64,000 nucleotides of DNA from Cladorrhinum sp. PSN259. Lineage: Eukaryota; Ascomycota; Sordariomycetes; Sordariales; Podosporaceae. The position numbers and the translations under genes are program-made. Positions 33,095-45,983 of the stretch are shown here, piece by piece; position 1 is the first letter of the stretch; the number at the start of each line of letters is the position of its first letter. The notes beneath the pieces were generated by a model. It had not been told where the DNA came from, searched no databases, and saw only the letters and a program-made list of their open reading frames with translations. The stretch lies in NCBI GenBank assembly GCA_033725935.1, contig MU867063.1:298272-362271 (forward strand). Reading direction: 5' to 3'.

Positions 33095-34820
33095 CTCTAT
33101 AATTGAGAGGATGGAGATGTGTCTATGAAAGTTATGATACGAGTTATGGATGGGATCGGAATCCGGGACAAACATGGGACGGGGTATATTCACGGACCGA
33201 CTTGGTACGACTTTGATATGCAGATGCAGCAGCGTCATTTGCGACGAGACAAGACGATGCGAGCAAAACCGTGCGGGGCGATCTAGACAACATTTCCACA
33301 GTATAGCGGGATCTCATTTGCAGGGGAGGGGAAGGGCGGGATTTCTTCTCCGATACTTTGGGTGTCTCGGGTTTCTGTTCTCAAAATTATGTGTCTTTTT
33401 TTCTGCTTTTAGTTTTCTATTTTATCTTTTTTTCGGTTAGGTGTTATGGGAAAGCCTGTCAATGTGCCCTTTTTTTTCTTTTTCTTTTTTTTCGGTCTTG
33501 GCTTGGTAGAAGGTATGAGTATTACGAAGCTTACGATGCGACGGCACACATGATTAGGGATTTTGGGGATTCTTTACGAGACTACAGAGTAAGAGTCGGA
33601 GATTATGATCATGAAATGCAGTTTGAGTGTGTCTATATACTCTAGTCAGATGGCGGGCCCGGAGTATCAAGTTTGAAAGGTGGTGAGTGAAAGGGGGGGG
33701 GGGCACTAGATAAGTTGAACCTGAATACAAAAAGATTACAAGACATGTCGAGTTATGTACTTGTCGTTGTTAAAAAGCGGAAGGTGGGCTTGCCAAATAT
33801 TGATTTTGAAAAAGGAAAAGAAAAAAAAAGTGATTATGGCTGCACTGCATATTTATTTTTCTTTTGTTGACTGTTGTGGTATTTCTATGGTTTCACGGCT
33901 TTTTCTATAATATGTAACCGCGCGGGTACTTGTTGTACAAACATTCGAGGAAGGGGGGGGTATGAGTGAGATGTGGGTTGAACTGCAGCACTCTGATGAG
34001 TATCTTATTAGGCAAGTCGATATAGTCTAGTGGGCTGGCGGCTGATAATGTATGTATGTATGTATGTATGTATGTATGTGTGTGTGATTGTACCGCGAGA
34101 GGTTTTTGTGGAGGAAGAAAAAAAGGGAAACGTATATGTAATGTACCTCGGTTTGGTTTTTTCCCCGCTTCGGGAGCTGGAACCGTCCCCCCTTTCTCCC
34201 CTTACCCCCTTCCCTCCACATTTTCACTTACTATGGTACATATGTACTTACGAGGCAAAGGTTAACAAGTGCCGGTTTCTGGGTTTCTGGGTTTCATGCA
34301 GCGAACCGAGGGACAGAAAGACAGAAAGACAGAAAACACGGAGAGATTGTTTGGACCGAACTCCAGATTGGATTGCGCAATGGGCTGGCCCGGATGGCTG
34401 TGATAGAAACGGACATGGGATTTATGGAATGTGGATATGGTAAGGTGGATGGGTCGGGGTACACGGAGGGTAGGGTATGTAAGTGTATTAGTTTCTAAAG
34501 CAAGAAAGGAAAAGTAAGATGTATATATAAGAGAGGGGAAGGGAAGCATGTTTGGTTTTTTTGTTTCTTTCCTTCTTTCTTCTTGTTGAAAGTTGAGAAA
34601 GCTAGAGAGACAAAGTTCAATCGAGACTTTGAGCTAAACTGAGGAACTTCCCAAGGTGTTGCGGTACTACTCTTGACTTGGTTGTTTAACTGCGGGGTTT
34701 TGTTTAAGACGACAACAACGAACAACAAATATTGATATCGACAACATACATCTACAACTACAACGACAAAATATTGATATCGACCTCGATCAAACCTAGA
34801 ACCAGCAAAAGCAAGCAACA
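33095..34820. other. 3' region of the 1126-residue protein and promoter of the GST-like gene
   Basis: T-rich tracts near 33400-33500 suggest a 3' UTR. A TATG microsatellite lies at 34048-34087 and a short AGACAGAA repeat at 34313-34336. No gene seen. Confidence 0.65.
34048..34087. repeat. TATG tetranucleotide microsatellite
   Basis: About eight TATG units followed by a short TG run. Confidence 0.95.
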
Positions 34821-36114
34821 ATGGGTTCATCCATTCCCGCAGCTGGGAAGGATAAGATCATTCTGTATCATTATCCTTTCTCCCCTTGTATGTTGTACCC
34901 CTCCCCTTGCTTCTCAAACATGTGATTATAGATATTGACTACCACGGGACAACAGATGCCAGAAGAGTAACTTGGTACCTCCGTCTTCGCCAGATTCCTT
35001 ACTATGAATGCGTATGTCTTGTTCACTCACCTTGAATAGCGTCCTTTCCTTTCTCCTGTTCATATCTCACGACCTCTTTTGTCAATGGCAAAGAAAAACA
35101 CCCTTTCCCAACTCTGAGCAACCCGCCCCTTCACCTTTCTTCTCGCATACTAACTTTTTTCCCCTCAAGATCCAACCCCCAATCCTCCCCCGTCCAGACT
35201 TGACCTCCCTCGGCATCTCCTACCGGCGCATCCCTTTGCTCTCCCACAACGCCTCAGTCTACCTAGACACCCGCCTGATCCTCTCCCACCTCGAATCCTC
35301 CCCTTCTTTGCTCTCCTCGGGCTACAAACCCCTGGGCTCAACCCCGGGGACGTCCGCCCACGGATTACAATCCCTCCTCTCAACCTTGACGACCTCGACC
35401 GACATCTTCTTCCGCGCCGCCACTCTGCTCCCGCCCAATTTACCCTTAATGCAGGACAAGAACTTTCTGCGGGACCGAAGAGACTTTTTCCCCCAGCCGG
35501 GCGAGAAGGGAGAAATTGTCGACTACCCCCTCGCGCGCGCGGAAGCCCTCTCGGCCATCCGCGACGTGATGCACATGCTCGAGTCCACGCTGCTGGCCGA
35601 CGGGCGGGACTGGATCCTGGGTACGGAAACTCCCAGCCTGGCCGACGTCGAAGCCGTCTGGCCGCTCCACTGGGTCTTATCCGCGAAACAAGGAATCCAG
35701 GGGGCCATATACGACGACGAGGCCGTGAACCCCACAAAGTACCCGAAAGTCTACGGGTGGGTGGAGCGGTTCGAGGGCTACGTCTTTGGGCTGCCCGACG
35801 TCGTGATCGGCAAGCTAAAGGGAGACGAGGCGAGGAAGATGATACTTGCTTGCGAGAAGGAGGAGGAGGAGGACGCCGCCGGGACGAAATACAAAGTCGA
35901 CGGGACGGAGCCGGTCGTCAAGGCGCTCGAGCTGAAAAAGGGTGAGGAGGTTGAGGTTTGGCCCACAGATAGCGGGAGCAGTCACAGGGACAAAGGGAAG
36001 CTGGTTGGGATCGATGGGAGGGAGGTCGTCTGGGAGAGTGCCGGGGGGGTTCTTGTTCATGCGCCTAGGGTTGGGTTCAGGGTTGGGAAGGGGAAGGTGA
36101 GTGGAAAGTTGTAG
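34821..36114 (+). CDS. glutathione S-transferase N-terminal-domain protein
   Basis: Three exons (34821-34887, 34956-35011, 35170-36114) give 355 residues. The introns are 68 and 158 nt with GTATGT donors; the second acceptor is AAG, so that boundary is less certain. The N-terminus, IILYHYPFSPYARRVTWYLRLRQIPY, is a thioredoxin-like GST-N fold with an SPYARR start to helix 1. It is followed by IQPPILPRPDL, LGISYRRIPLL and VYLDTRLILSHLE, the pattern of a fungal GST-like family. A helical GST-C-like region and a C-terminal extension with a small beta-rich module (GEEVEVWPTDSGS to VLVHAPRVGFRV) complete it. A catalytic Cys/Ser is not certain. Substrate unknown; detoxification is the usual role. 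Confidence 0.85.
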
Positions 36115-39100
36115 TGGGAGTTTCTGTTTTTTTTGGTTTGTTATTTCTTGAAGAGGTTCAGGATTTTTGTGCTGTAGATTACGATCAGGTGCCCGAGAAT
36201 ATGAAGGCTGTTGTTGAGAATCATCTGCTTTTTCTAATATCAGGGGTTTATTTTGTATCTATCCTGATCAGAAGACAGGATTTCTGTTTCTGGTTTTATT
36301 TTATTTTCTAATTGAACGATATTGCTGGTATGTTGAAGAGTATGGATATTGGAAAAGACTCATTATCTCAGGTGCTTGTTCGCCATTCTGTTTTCCTGAG
36401 AACCTTACCACACCTGGTACATCAAACTGTTGAGCTTGTCAGGCAGTGTGTGAGTCTTGGCACATAGAGAAAGGGACCCGCGCGGTATGGAGAACCGTAA
36501 GGCGTGGCTTTTGCTCTTGTTGACTCCAGTCCGCCGCCATGATAATAAGCATTCACTACTCGTATGAGTGATAAGAGTCCTTCTAGCGTATTTGACATAT
36601 AAAGTTATATACGAACCACTTACCCGCATCCACTAAACGAGCTCCGTAGGCGGCTCCTTAAACTTACACTACCCGGTAGACATGACAGTTCTCTCACTTG
36701 ACATGGATGTCAAAACGTCGAACCTCTTCATCGGATTGTTGCTGACAGCGGGCATTATAAGCTTTTCTGTCACATTCGTATACCTCGCTAACCCCCACGC
36801 GCCCAAGGTAGAGAAACGTGGCGTGTACCTGATCAACAGTTTCTTGATACGCAGATTATCAACTCTTTTTGTTGCACACACTTACACTGCGTACACGCAG
36901 GAGGCATCGATCGGCAAGGAAGGCGAATTAACCGTCGACATGCGGAAAATCTGATGATCGTGTTTCGGTTAGGTTTTTCTTGTGTAACAGGAGGATATAT
37001 GCCGCTATCCTCAAGAGAGAGTGTGTTTGTCAGCAAGCCCAGAGGCTAAAAACCTCAGTCGGCATTGGCATGTTGATGCCCACCGACTCGCTCCAAAAGG
37101 ATTACCGTGTTTTCTTTCCATCTCACACTCACCACACCTAAAAATCCGGGATGATATTTTCCGAGATGGTGGTTTGAAGGTAGCATCCAGGAAACGGTAG
37201 CATCCATCATCAATCCAATTTTCGGTTGTGCCCAAAAAACCCAAAATACCAACAAACCAGGAATAGGGGGAATCAGCATTAGCATTAATTCTTGCACAGT
37301 ATCACAGTGCAGTAAGCTAATGCACGCAGACGACCTCCGGGGAGGCGGCCGTTTTCTCCAGTGTTTCTTTCCCCTTCTTCTTGTTCTTTGTCGGCTTCCC
37401 GTTTCTTTCTCCTCATAGCCGCTAAGCAGTTCTCGGTTAACCAAATATTGGATCATGACCTTTTGACGTGAGAAATGGTTGGATGAGGGAAAACGTGAGA
37501 AAACGCCTCCCGTCGGTAGTTTGTTCTGCGTGAACGCAAAATGGTGTGCCGTTCTGCCGAGCTGAGCATCTAAAAACAAAATTCGAGAATCTCGATCCCT
37601 TCTTTCGCGTTCACGCGATCAAAGAAATTCAAAAACCACTAACAGAATTGCTGGAGATCTGCAAAAGATATTGCTACGACCGGTGCTTGCTGCTGTGTCA
37701 CAATCCGGCTTTCATTCCATGTGTGTTCAAAAAAGATTCTTCGCTACCCAGAACAAGTGGAACACTGTGCCGCTCTGTTGCGCGGGAAAAGAGGTCCAAA
37801 AAGTGGCGCCCTCGCGTTTCCCCAATCCATCAATTCCTTTGTCCCTTCAAGTGCGTCATAGGGGTCAGAAAATGTGCCGTCGTGACGTCTATGGGTTCTT
37901 TCATGTCTGTCAGCAATGGCGTCAAATGGTGTTTTCTAATTGTCAGCAATCAATCGTGTCGGTCTACTCATCAACGAATTGATTGAACAAAACTTCATGA
38001 ATTGAAGCCAAAGTTGGGTTGTTCAAGATATTTCGAAAGTCTGATTATTTTGCAGGAAATGGAAGACGCGCCTGTGGATAATTACCCCCACAGTGCGGGT
38101 TAACAAGCCGTTGGGTTACATGGGCGCTGAGACAGCAGTCCAACTTCAGAATTACGTCACCGCTGCGAGAAACGGCGGACAACCAGCGCCATCCCTGTTC
38201 GGGCTTTTCTTTCATCTCCCGGCGACGGGCCAGCAAATGGCCTTTCGCAGCCAACCGATCCCGTCTGGAACTTGGACATACCGCCGATCGTGTTGCTTTT
38301 GGGTGTGTTGGCATTTGATAGCAACGAAAAACGGAAATGGAAACAGGGAGGATGCTGGGTAGGGTGGAGAAGGTACAAAAGGGTAGAAAATGGGAAGGAG
38401 CATCAACTGGTCAGATTGCACTCAGGCTAGCGCCTGACGCAATGTCCTCTCTCAGGCCGGCAACCACAGAGTGGGGGAAACAGGAACGTGATTCGGCAGC
38501 GACCTTTTGGATTTTGCCACGGCTGCTCCACCTAGCCTGCCATCCACCATCCATCATGAGAGTCCTCAGCGGTGAGTTGTTGGAAGGAAGGAGTGCCGTG
38601 GCAGGTCGAGACCGGCTCGGAGACCACGGCGATAGACGAGCCACACACCCATATTTGTCTTTTTAGCTGATGATGGGCTTCCAGCCCGTTCCCGACCGCG
38701 GTGAAAGCGGCAATAAATGGAAGGTAATTGATAATAATGCTCGGATGTCGTGCCCGGCTGCCACGCGAAGCATCTAGATACGAGAAATGACCGGCCCGGT
38801 GAGAGATGATCGACAGACTGTTTGCTAGATAGAGAGAGATATCGGCCGTGCGAGAAGTAGTGGAGAGAGACTTGAGAAAAAGAAGAAAAAAACGATCTGT
38901 GTCAAAAAGGATTTGAGGCTTGCTTTGCTTTGCTTGGTGAACAGGGGAGGAAAAAGCGAGAAGCAAAATCAAAAACAGCGACTCGGACATGCAGGGGTTG
39001 CTGGAACGGGCACCCGTTGCGTGCTTTCCTTTTTCGTTGAAGCGCTGCATTGCCAAGGGTGGAACGCTCACGCGAAATCGAGACAATGGCTTGCACAGTG

Positions 39101-39964
39101 TAGCTGTACTGTCTGGCTGGGACAGGACCTTTTTTTGCCGTGGGCGAGTGGGCGGGACTCATGCACGCAGCAACTGGTACCTTTTATGAGGAACAGAAAG
39201 TTTGAATGAAATGGGCTGATATGCCAGAGAAGCAGGCCAGAACGTGGAGATACGTAGAGAGGCTCAACACTGACAAGGGCAATCAATTAGGAAAGAGGGC
39301 GAACACATTCACCATCTACAGACATCTATGGGTTGGGGATGCGAGGTAGATCATGGCCTTTTGACGATATCCAGAAACAATCTTTTTCCAGGTCTTTTTT
39401 TTTCTTTCGGTTAGCTTTGTAATTCTCAGATACTCAGGGAACCTTTTCTAGAAGAAAAGAACAGCTGCGATCGGAAGAATTCCAGGTTGTTTTTGACTCG
39501 ACAGTGCAGGTTCTTTCTGTTTGGCAGGCACAGGGCAGGGCAGGCCACACACGGACCCCGGGGAAAGTGGATGAGTGGTGGACTGTGTTCCCACTAGCGA
39601 GCCTGGAAACCCCATTATTTTTTATTTCACCTTGCGCCATCTCTTTTCCCCAACGTCATACCTGACGTCGCTCCCCCCATTCCCGGTCTTGTCCATTTTC
39701 TCTTTCACACACACCCAGCAAACCCACCAAAGCAAAAGGCACGTCGCGAACAACTACGTAAGATATCAACCATTATCGTCAATCCAGCCGCGAACCCGGC
39801 GAAGGCAACGCTGCATAGTAGCGTACCAGCATTTTATTTTTTCACTTTTATGGGTTTTTGTCACCTGTGACCTCATAGTCGTCGCTTTCTTTTCTGAAGA
39901 AGCACAGCTCGCACGCCTTCGCACAGCTGCAGCACCAAGGCGCCGCAAGATTTTGATTGACATC
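36115..39964. other. 3.85-kb region without supported genes, upstream of the bZIP gene
   Basis: Scattered short frames on both strands have no domain signs or splice continuity. Four CRE-type elements lie here (37883, 38152, 39653, 39663). Length and motif content suggest an extended promoter or long leader for the bZIP gene, or an unannotated noncoding transcript. Confidence 0.5.
39653..39669 (+). promoter_or_regulatory. paired CRE half-sites upstream of the bZIP gene
   Basis: ACGTCA at 39653-39658 and TGACGTC at 39663-39669, about 300 bp before the start codon. The arrangement suggests ATF/CREB binding, possibly autoregulation (inference). Confidence 0.45.
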
Positions 39965-41809
39965 ATGGGGTCGTCCACTGGAGCCGCTGGCCGAGGTGAG
40001 TCGAAGTCGCCCAAACAAACCACTACTACCACGACAACGAAGCAATCTCCACCAGGTGAGTTTGACCCTATTTACAATTACCATTCAATGACCCGTTGTT
40101 TTCCCCTGCTGCTCCTCTGAAGTCATTGCCGTCGCCAACACAAAATTTTCTCCATCTAGATGCTCAGGCCGACGTCAAGAATGACGGCCCTATTCTGAGA
40201 CTCGAACCACCTTCGTCATCCAGTGCCGCCGAAGCCACCTCCAAACCACTCGCCCCTCCGCCTCGTCCCCAGCAGCAGCAAGGTGCCTCAAACAGCCCAA
40301 ATTACTTTTCGAACCCGGTCGCCGGGTCATTAAGTCTGGAGCCCAACCCCTTTGAGCAGTCCTTCGGCGGTGGTGCAGCCCCGGAGACCCCAGGCGGAAC
40401 CAAGCTGCCGTCGGTCGCCGCCCTCACTTCGCCCTCATCCCTCCTCCCCGGCACCGGCCAGACTCCGTTCGGCTGGGGAGGTGGTGGGCTACGGAACGGC
40501 CCACTGAGTCCGGCCATGTTGTCGGGACCAACTACTGACTACTTTGCTGACACGCATCACATTCGTGGTAGCTTCCCGACTCCGAACGAGTCTTCACTCA
40601 GGACTGGGTTAACCCCGGGGGGCAGCGGGTCCATGTTCCCGGTCGCCAGCCCAAACACTCAAGCAATCTTCCAGATCGCCGGTGGCGTTGCGACACCCTC
40701 AACCCTCGAGTTTCAGCGAACGGCTATCGCCGCGGCTGCCAAGCGCGAGCAAGTGCAGAGCCAGGTCCCTCCACCACTGGCACCTACCAGTCAGCCGCAG
40801 GAGCCTAGCAATGGTGTTGTCCCTCTGAAGCACACCGAGTCGATCAAGCCTCCAACCAGTTCATACGATCCCCACGACAACGACGCAGCCAACGGGCTCT
40901 TTATGCTTGCGCAGGGAGCCCAAGGGAGAAACAGCACACAACCACCCCCTGTCCCTCAGTACACGTCGGTTCCCCCCGCACAAGTCCACGCGCACCCCAT
41001 CCAACCATCTGCCCCCGCCGTTCAGCCAATCAATACATCCCCACACATGAATGGTGGAAGAGAGGCACGCAGTGTTAGCGAAGCCGTTAGCGCGCAGTCT
41101 GACGACAGCGAGCTGGCACAGCAAAACACTCGTACCACCCGCGCCAAGGGGAAGAGAGGGTCTACCAGTGCAGCTGCCGGTACTCGTCGCAAGGCCGATG
41201 ATACCCCAGCAAAAGCACCAGCCAACAAGAAGTCCAAGACTAACGGCAACGGCAACGGCAACGGTCACAGCCACAGCCACAGCCACAGCCACAGCTTATC
41301 CACAGGGGGTGGTAGTTATGATGAGATGGATCATTCGGATGAGGACGATGATGATCATAACAATCACAAGGAGGGCGGCTCAAGATCCAAGATGACTGAC
41401 GAGGAAAAGAGAAAGAATTTTCTTGAGCGCAACAGGTAAGTTTTATGCAATTTCCCTTTTGAAGTCATCACAATTACTGACATGTTTGTTCAGGGTTGCT
41501 GCACTCAAATGTCGACAACGTAAGAAGCAATGGCTACAGAACCTTCAGAACAAGGTAGAGCTATTTAGCTCTGAAAATGATGCCCTTTCTCAACAGATTA
41601 CACACCTTCGAGAGGAAGTGGTCAATCTGAAGACTTTGCTGTTGGCACACAAAGACTGCCCGGTCACACAACAGCAAGGACTTCATGGAGCATTTAGCAT
41701 GCAGCAGCCTATGGAGCCTTATAACCCTCAGATGGCGCCCTATGGGATAATGCCGGCTCCCATGGCTGGCCAACCAGTTGCCAATGGCGATAATCGACGA
41801 TACTCATAG
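39965..41809 (+). CDS. atf1: Atf1/AtfA-type bZIP transcription factor
   Basis: Three exons (39965-40055, 40160-41435, 41494-41809) give 560 residues. The bZIP begins at about residue 445: the basic region KRKNFLERNRVAALKCRQRK spans the second splice, then a leucine zipper runs through VELFSSENDALSQQI and VVNLKTLLLAHKDCP. The NxxAALKCRQRK form is that of the ATF/CREB (Atf1/AtfA) class, which acts under the Hog1/Sty1 MAP kinase in osmotic and oxidative stress and in conidial stress tolerance. The N-terminal two thirds are Pro/Ser-rich, with blocks such as TPSTLEFQRTAIAAAAKRE and DAANGLFMLAQGA that match Aft-type regulatory regions. A His/Ser dipeptide run (41263-41297) precedes an acidic stretch. 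The symbol rests on the bZIP. Confidence 0.92.
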
Positions 41810-43025
41810 GGTGGAGACCGCGACAATGGTTGGATGGAAGGAGGCTCAATAGAGCCCTGGCGTGTACACTTTAAAAAAACCAGAGGACACTGAGTAAAAG
41901 TGAGCCCTGGTTTTGTATGTATTAAGCAACAATAACGAACCGGGGGAAGGGGCATACACCAAAATGTGGAGTCCAGGTTGTCTTTATGGGAGTTAAAACT
42001 TTTGCTTTTTTGGTTATCCCTCCTGAATTTTTCGGGAGAGGGGAGGGAGGAAAGGAAACATCTTGTTCTCTGGGGGCGTTTGTCGGTGGGGGGCGGTGCT
42101 GGGGCCACAAAGAGTTAATGATGATGGCAAAAGGCGGTTTCATGGAAAATTGTGTTTGCCTCATTGTTTCTTTCTGGCCTTTTGCGAGCGCAGATTTTTG
42201 TTCTGCGCAATTCAGCTTTTCAGTCGATTGGTATGGATGGGATCGACGATTCAACGATTTTCACATGGACGGAATATGTACGGAAACAGGTTTGTGTTGC
42301 TTGTTTCTGCTTTTATTTCCTTTTTATTTTTTTTATTTGGCTGGCTTTTGTTTGTATGGTAGCTTTTTTGCAAGTCAGAAGTTGGTGAAGCGGAGGAAGA
42401 GCTCAAAGCAACATAAAAGAGTTTCTTGGGAACCGGAAGCAGCGAAGATCTTGCTATCGTTCTACCAAAAAGGTTTGGTGTTGAAGATAGCAAATCAATA
42501 TAACTCAAATATATATATATATATGATATAAATCGAGGCCCAAACACGTAAGTGCAATGTTGGTGTGTTTTCTGGCCAATAATTTGTGGCCTCGTTGCAA
42601 GCAACCTTGCACGCGACAAAGAGGGGAAGGGGATGTGGGGGAATGATTCTCATGCAGATTGTGGCCCGTGCACCCGTCCAAAGCAGCCACATTCTGGTGG
42701 AGGGTCCCAGCGTAAACAAACCGGGCGCAACTTCGTTTCGCGATACGCAAGCTGCAAAGAGCCGACAACCGACTTCGCAGAGGATCACTCGGAGGATTTG
42801 GTGTTCAAATGCGCCCTGACACGTCGAAATAGCATCTCTTAGGATATTTCTGAAAAGCCAAAACGCGAAACAACTCGGTAATTGGGCGGGATTCGACGCG
42901 TCTGACCGCCCACCTTTCCTGTCCCGTGTCCCTCGCTCAATTCTGCCAACCCTTCACTGGCAACCTCAATTCGCGACAATTGATATGCGCCAACAATTCC
43001 CCCGCCGACACGATCAGCTTCATCC
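41810..43025. other. intergenic region between the bZIP gene and DSN1
   Basis: Nothing coding seen. A short (AT)n tract sits at 42510-42525. Confidence 0.65.
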
Positions 43026-44862
43026 ATGACTACTCTCGTACGGACCCGCCAGCCGCTACAAGCACTTAGCATGAGTAACCTACCGGAGCGCCGGAGTAAA
43101 CGCCTCGCGGATACGTCGTCGCCCAATTCGGATGCGCCCGCGATAGGGAGGAAAAAGAGGAAACAGGATGACAATGCTGACCCGTCCGCGACGACCAAAA
43201 CAGCCCCGGCAGTTTACGACGAGCAAGATGGCGATTTTTTGTTTACGCGCGGATCGAAGAGAGTGAAGACAGCAGCACCAGAGCCGGAACCAGAGCCAAC
43301 ACCTGTGCCGGCAGAGACGCCACTACCACTACCTAGGAGAGCAGGAAGACCACCAAAGAATAGCTCAAAAAAGCGCGTCGCATCTTCGCCGCCTCCCCCA
43401 CCAGCGCCGGAACCGAAGGCACTGAAATCAGCAGCAAGAACGTCACCAGGGACCACCGCCAGGAGAACGTCGAAAAGGAAATCGAGTTTGGCGGTAGCAC
43501 CAGCACCACCAGTTCAGGATGAGGAACCAGCGTTGCCGAAGCCGAAGGGAAGGAGGAAAGGGCGAGAATCTGCAGCAGATAAGAAATTACGATTACAGCA
43601 AGAGGAAGCGGAGGCTCAGGCGCAATTGATGAATGGGATACCGGAGGAGGAGGAGGAGGAAGAGGAAGAGGAAGAGGAAGAGGAAGAGGAAGAGGAGCCA
43701 GAACTACCACCACCACCACCACCAAAATCTTTACCGAGACCAAAAGCGAAACCGCGACGATCACTACAAAAACAACAACAGGAACAACCGACTCCTCAGC
43801 AAGCACCAACACAAACAATCGCCTTGCCATTCAGCGACACCCCAATCCAGAACCGTAACAAGGAGTTTCGAAAAAAGGGAGGGAATACGGGAGGGCGAAG
43901 GAGCAGTCTGGGACTACGTGGGAGAAGAGCTTCTTCGCTCATCGACAATGGGCAAACCGCTTTACCGCATAAAACCGTGGATCCGTCCGAGTTTTGGAAG
44001 TATATTTCTGCAGAGGGGCTAAGTGAGCCAAGAAGAATGAAGCAGCTGTTGATTTGGTGCGGTGAGAGGGCACTCAGTGCGAAGCCTAGGGGGACTTCTG
44101 CTGGGAAGGGGAACAGTGCTGTGCTGGGTGGTAAGTTTCACTTGTCAAGAGAATGGAATTGTTGAGTGATGCTAATTGTGGTAAATATAGCGAGGGCAAT
44201 CCAAGACCAGATCCTGAAAGATTTCGGGTCCGTATCTGAGTTCTCTGACTGGTTCTCGAGAGAGGACGAGGCAGTTGCAGAGAAACCGGCGAAACCTGTC
44301 AAACTTGAACCCAACCCTATTAACGTACAAAACGACGAGAAGATTGCAGCTTTGGAAGCGAGGATAGCTCGGTATGTAATTTTTTTTTTCTTTCTCTCGG
44401 TTTTCTTTTCATTCCATACTAATTCCATTTGAATGTTACAGTCTAAAATCACTAAAACAATCCTGGACCTCCCTACTGCAAAACCCACTACCGATCCCAC
44501 CACCAATAACGGAGACCCCCTCAATACCTGATCCTGCGTTATTGTCAGCTCAGGAAAATGAGATTCTGACCTATCTTACGAACCCGGCTACTCATTTTGG
44601 GAGCTTCAAGCGGCAGGTCAGGAGCAGGTTGCAGAATCTGCAGGGGACGCTCGAGTATGAAGTGGATTTGCTGGCTGATAGGGTGCACAAATTCGACATG
44701 AGGGTGCAGACGGGGGAGAGGGAGGCCGAGGCGGTGTTGAGGGTCTGCAGCGAACGGCTCAAGGAGAGGGAGGAGAGGGAGAAGAAAAAGGTTGGGACGG
44801 GTGGTGTGAATGTTTTGGAGGTTTTGAGGAGTCTGGGGAGGGTTGTTGGTGACGGTGGATAA
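43026..44862 (+). CDS. dsn1: kinetochore MIND/Mis12-complex subunit Dsn1 (Mis13)
   Basis: Three exons (43026-44130, 44191-44371, 44442-44862) give 568 residues. The family core starts at about residue 292: SSLGLRGRRASSLI, then LPHKTVDPSEFWKYIS and LSEPRRMKQLLIWCGERAL, followed by coiled-coil segments through the two introns. Dsn1 links the Mis12/MIND complex to inner-kinetochore proteins and to the Ndc80 complex. The RRxSSL segment is the kind of basic motif phosphorylated by Aurora B (Ipl1) in homologues. The N-terminal half is disordered, with basic nuclear-signal-like stretches, Pro runs, and a run of about 18 Glu encoded by GAGGAA repeats near 43646-43697. An alternative Met at 43071 (MSNLPERRSKRLA) is possible. 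Confidence 0.9.
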
Positions 44863-45983
44863 AAAAAAGTATAAAAAAAAAAAGTTGAAAGTTTATTGCC
44901 AGGCAAAGAAGGAATGGGTTGGTTTGGTTGGGTTGGGTGAGAGAGAGAAAGCTGATTGGACTTTGCAGTTGGCTTTTTGTTTTGACTTTTTTTGTTTTTT
45001 TTCGTCATTAAACAAGAAATATAATGACAGAAGAAAAAAAACATGACATTTTGTTAACTTTTGTTTTTGTATTGGTGGAGGAGGAGGAGTAGGAGTAGAA
45101 TTGTTTTTTTGTTACAGTTCCTTTTTTTGGAGGGGGGTGGTGTTCTTCGTTTTGGGAGGAAAAGCTTCACATTCACATTCACACGACAACAACAAAAACA
45201 TCATGTTGGTGGCGTTTTTCTTTTTTGGAAAAGAAAGGGAAAAACTGGAAAGAAGATGAAGATGATGATGATATCCCCTGCATTGCGAATGGTTTTGTTT
45301 GGTGGTGGTGGTGTTGTTTGGTTTAGTGTGGATAAGGTTGGTTGCTAGGTATGGATTGTACCTGTATATAGCATATTTGTTTGGAAATATATATATACAT
45401 ATGGGTTGTTGTTTGTTTTGCCTAACCAACCACTTTTATTCAATTTATGTTTTTTTTTTGTCAAGTAAAAACTTATGATTTCGCTTTTTTTCCTTTTTAA
45501 AAATTAACCCGACAATGGTGATGATGAATTTGCCCTCCCCCCTTTCCCCCAATTGCCCATGTATGTACAAAAAAACGCCATTATAACTAACGCCGTTTAC
45601 TTTCAAATACAAATTTGTTGTGTAAAGTTATATGGCCGCTCAGCTATTGAGTTACCAAGTCCCCCCATCCTCTCAAAACCTAGAGCAACATTAAACGCAA
45701 GCACGCTGAATACCGCTGCGTGTGGCCGAAAACCTAAATAGATCGGGGATCGTGATTCCAGTCCAATGTTGAGTCACCAGGGCTTAATGTGTCCTGGCAA
45801 AACTTTCGTCCATGTTGCTCGATCGATGCCCCTTTTGCCTGAAACCCCCTTCTTCCCATACTCTCCTTCTGTGCTTATGCATTCTCTCCATCGAATTCTC
45901 TCAATTTCTCTTAATTACCTATCCATATTCTTCATCATACGTCTTCAAATAACAATAATTATCTCACCCCCCTTTCCTTCATC
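44863..45983. other. convergent 3' region between DSN1 and U1-C
   Basis: AT-rich with many A and T runs; no gene seen. Confidence 0.75.

Noticed and set aside
36682..36954. 90-codon frame with a hydrophobic start
   Set aside because: Contains one membrane-like stretch but no further family signs or exon context; kept as intergenic.
37055..37986. Overlapping frames on both strands
   Set aside because: No motif, and mutually exclusive readings; no splice signals extend them.
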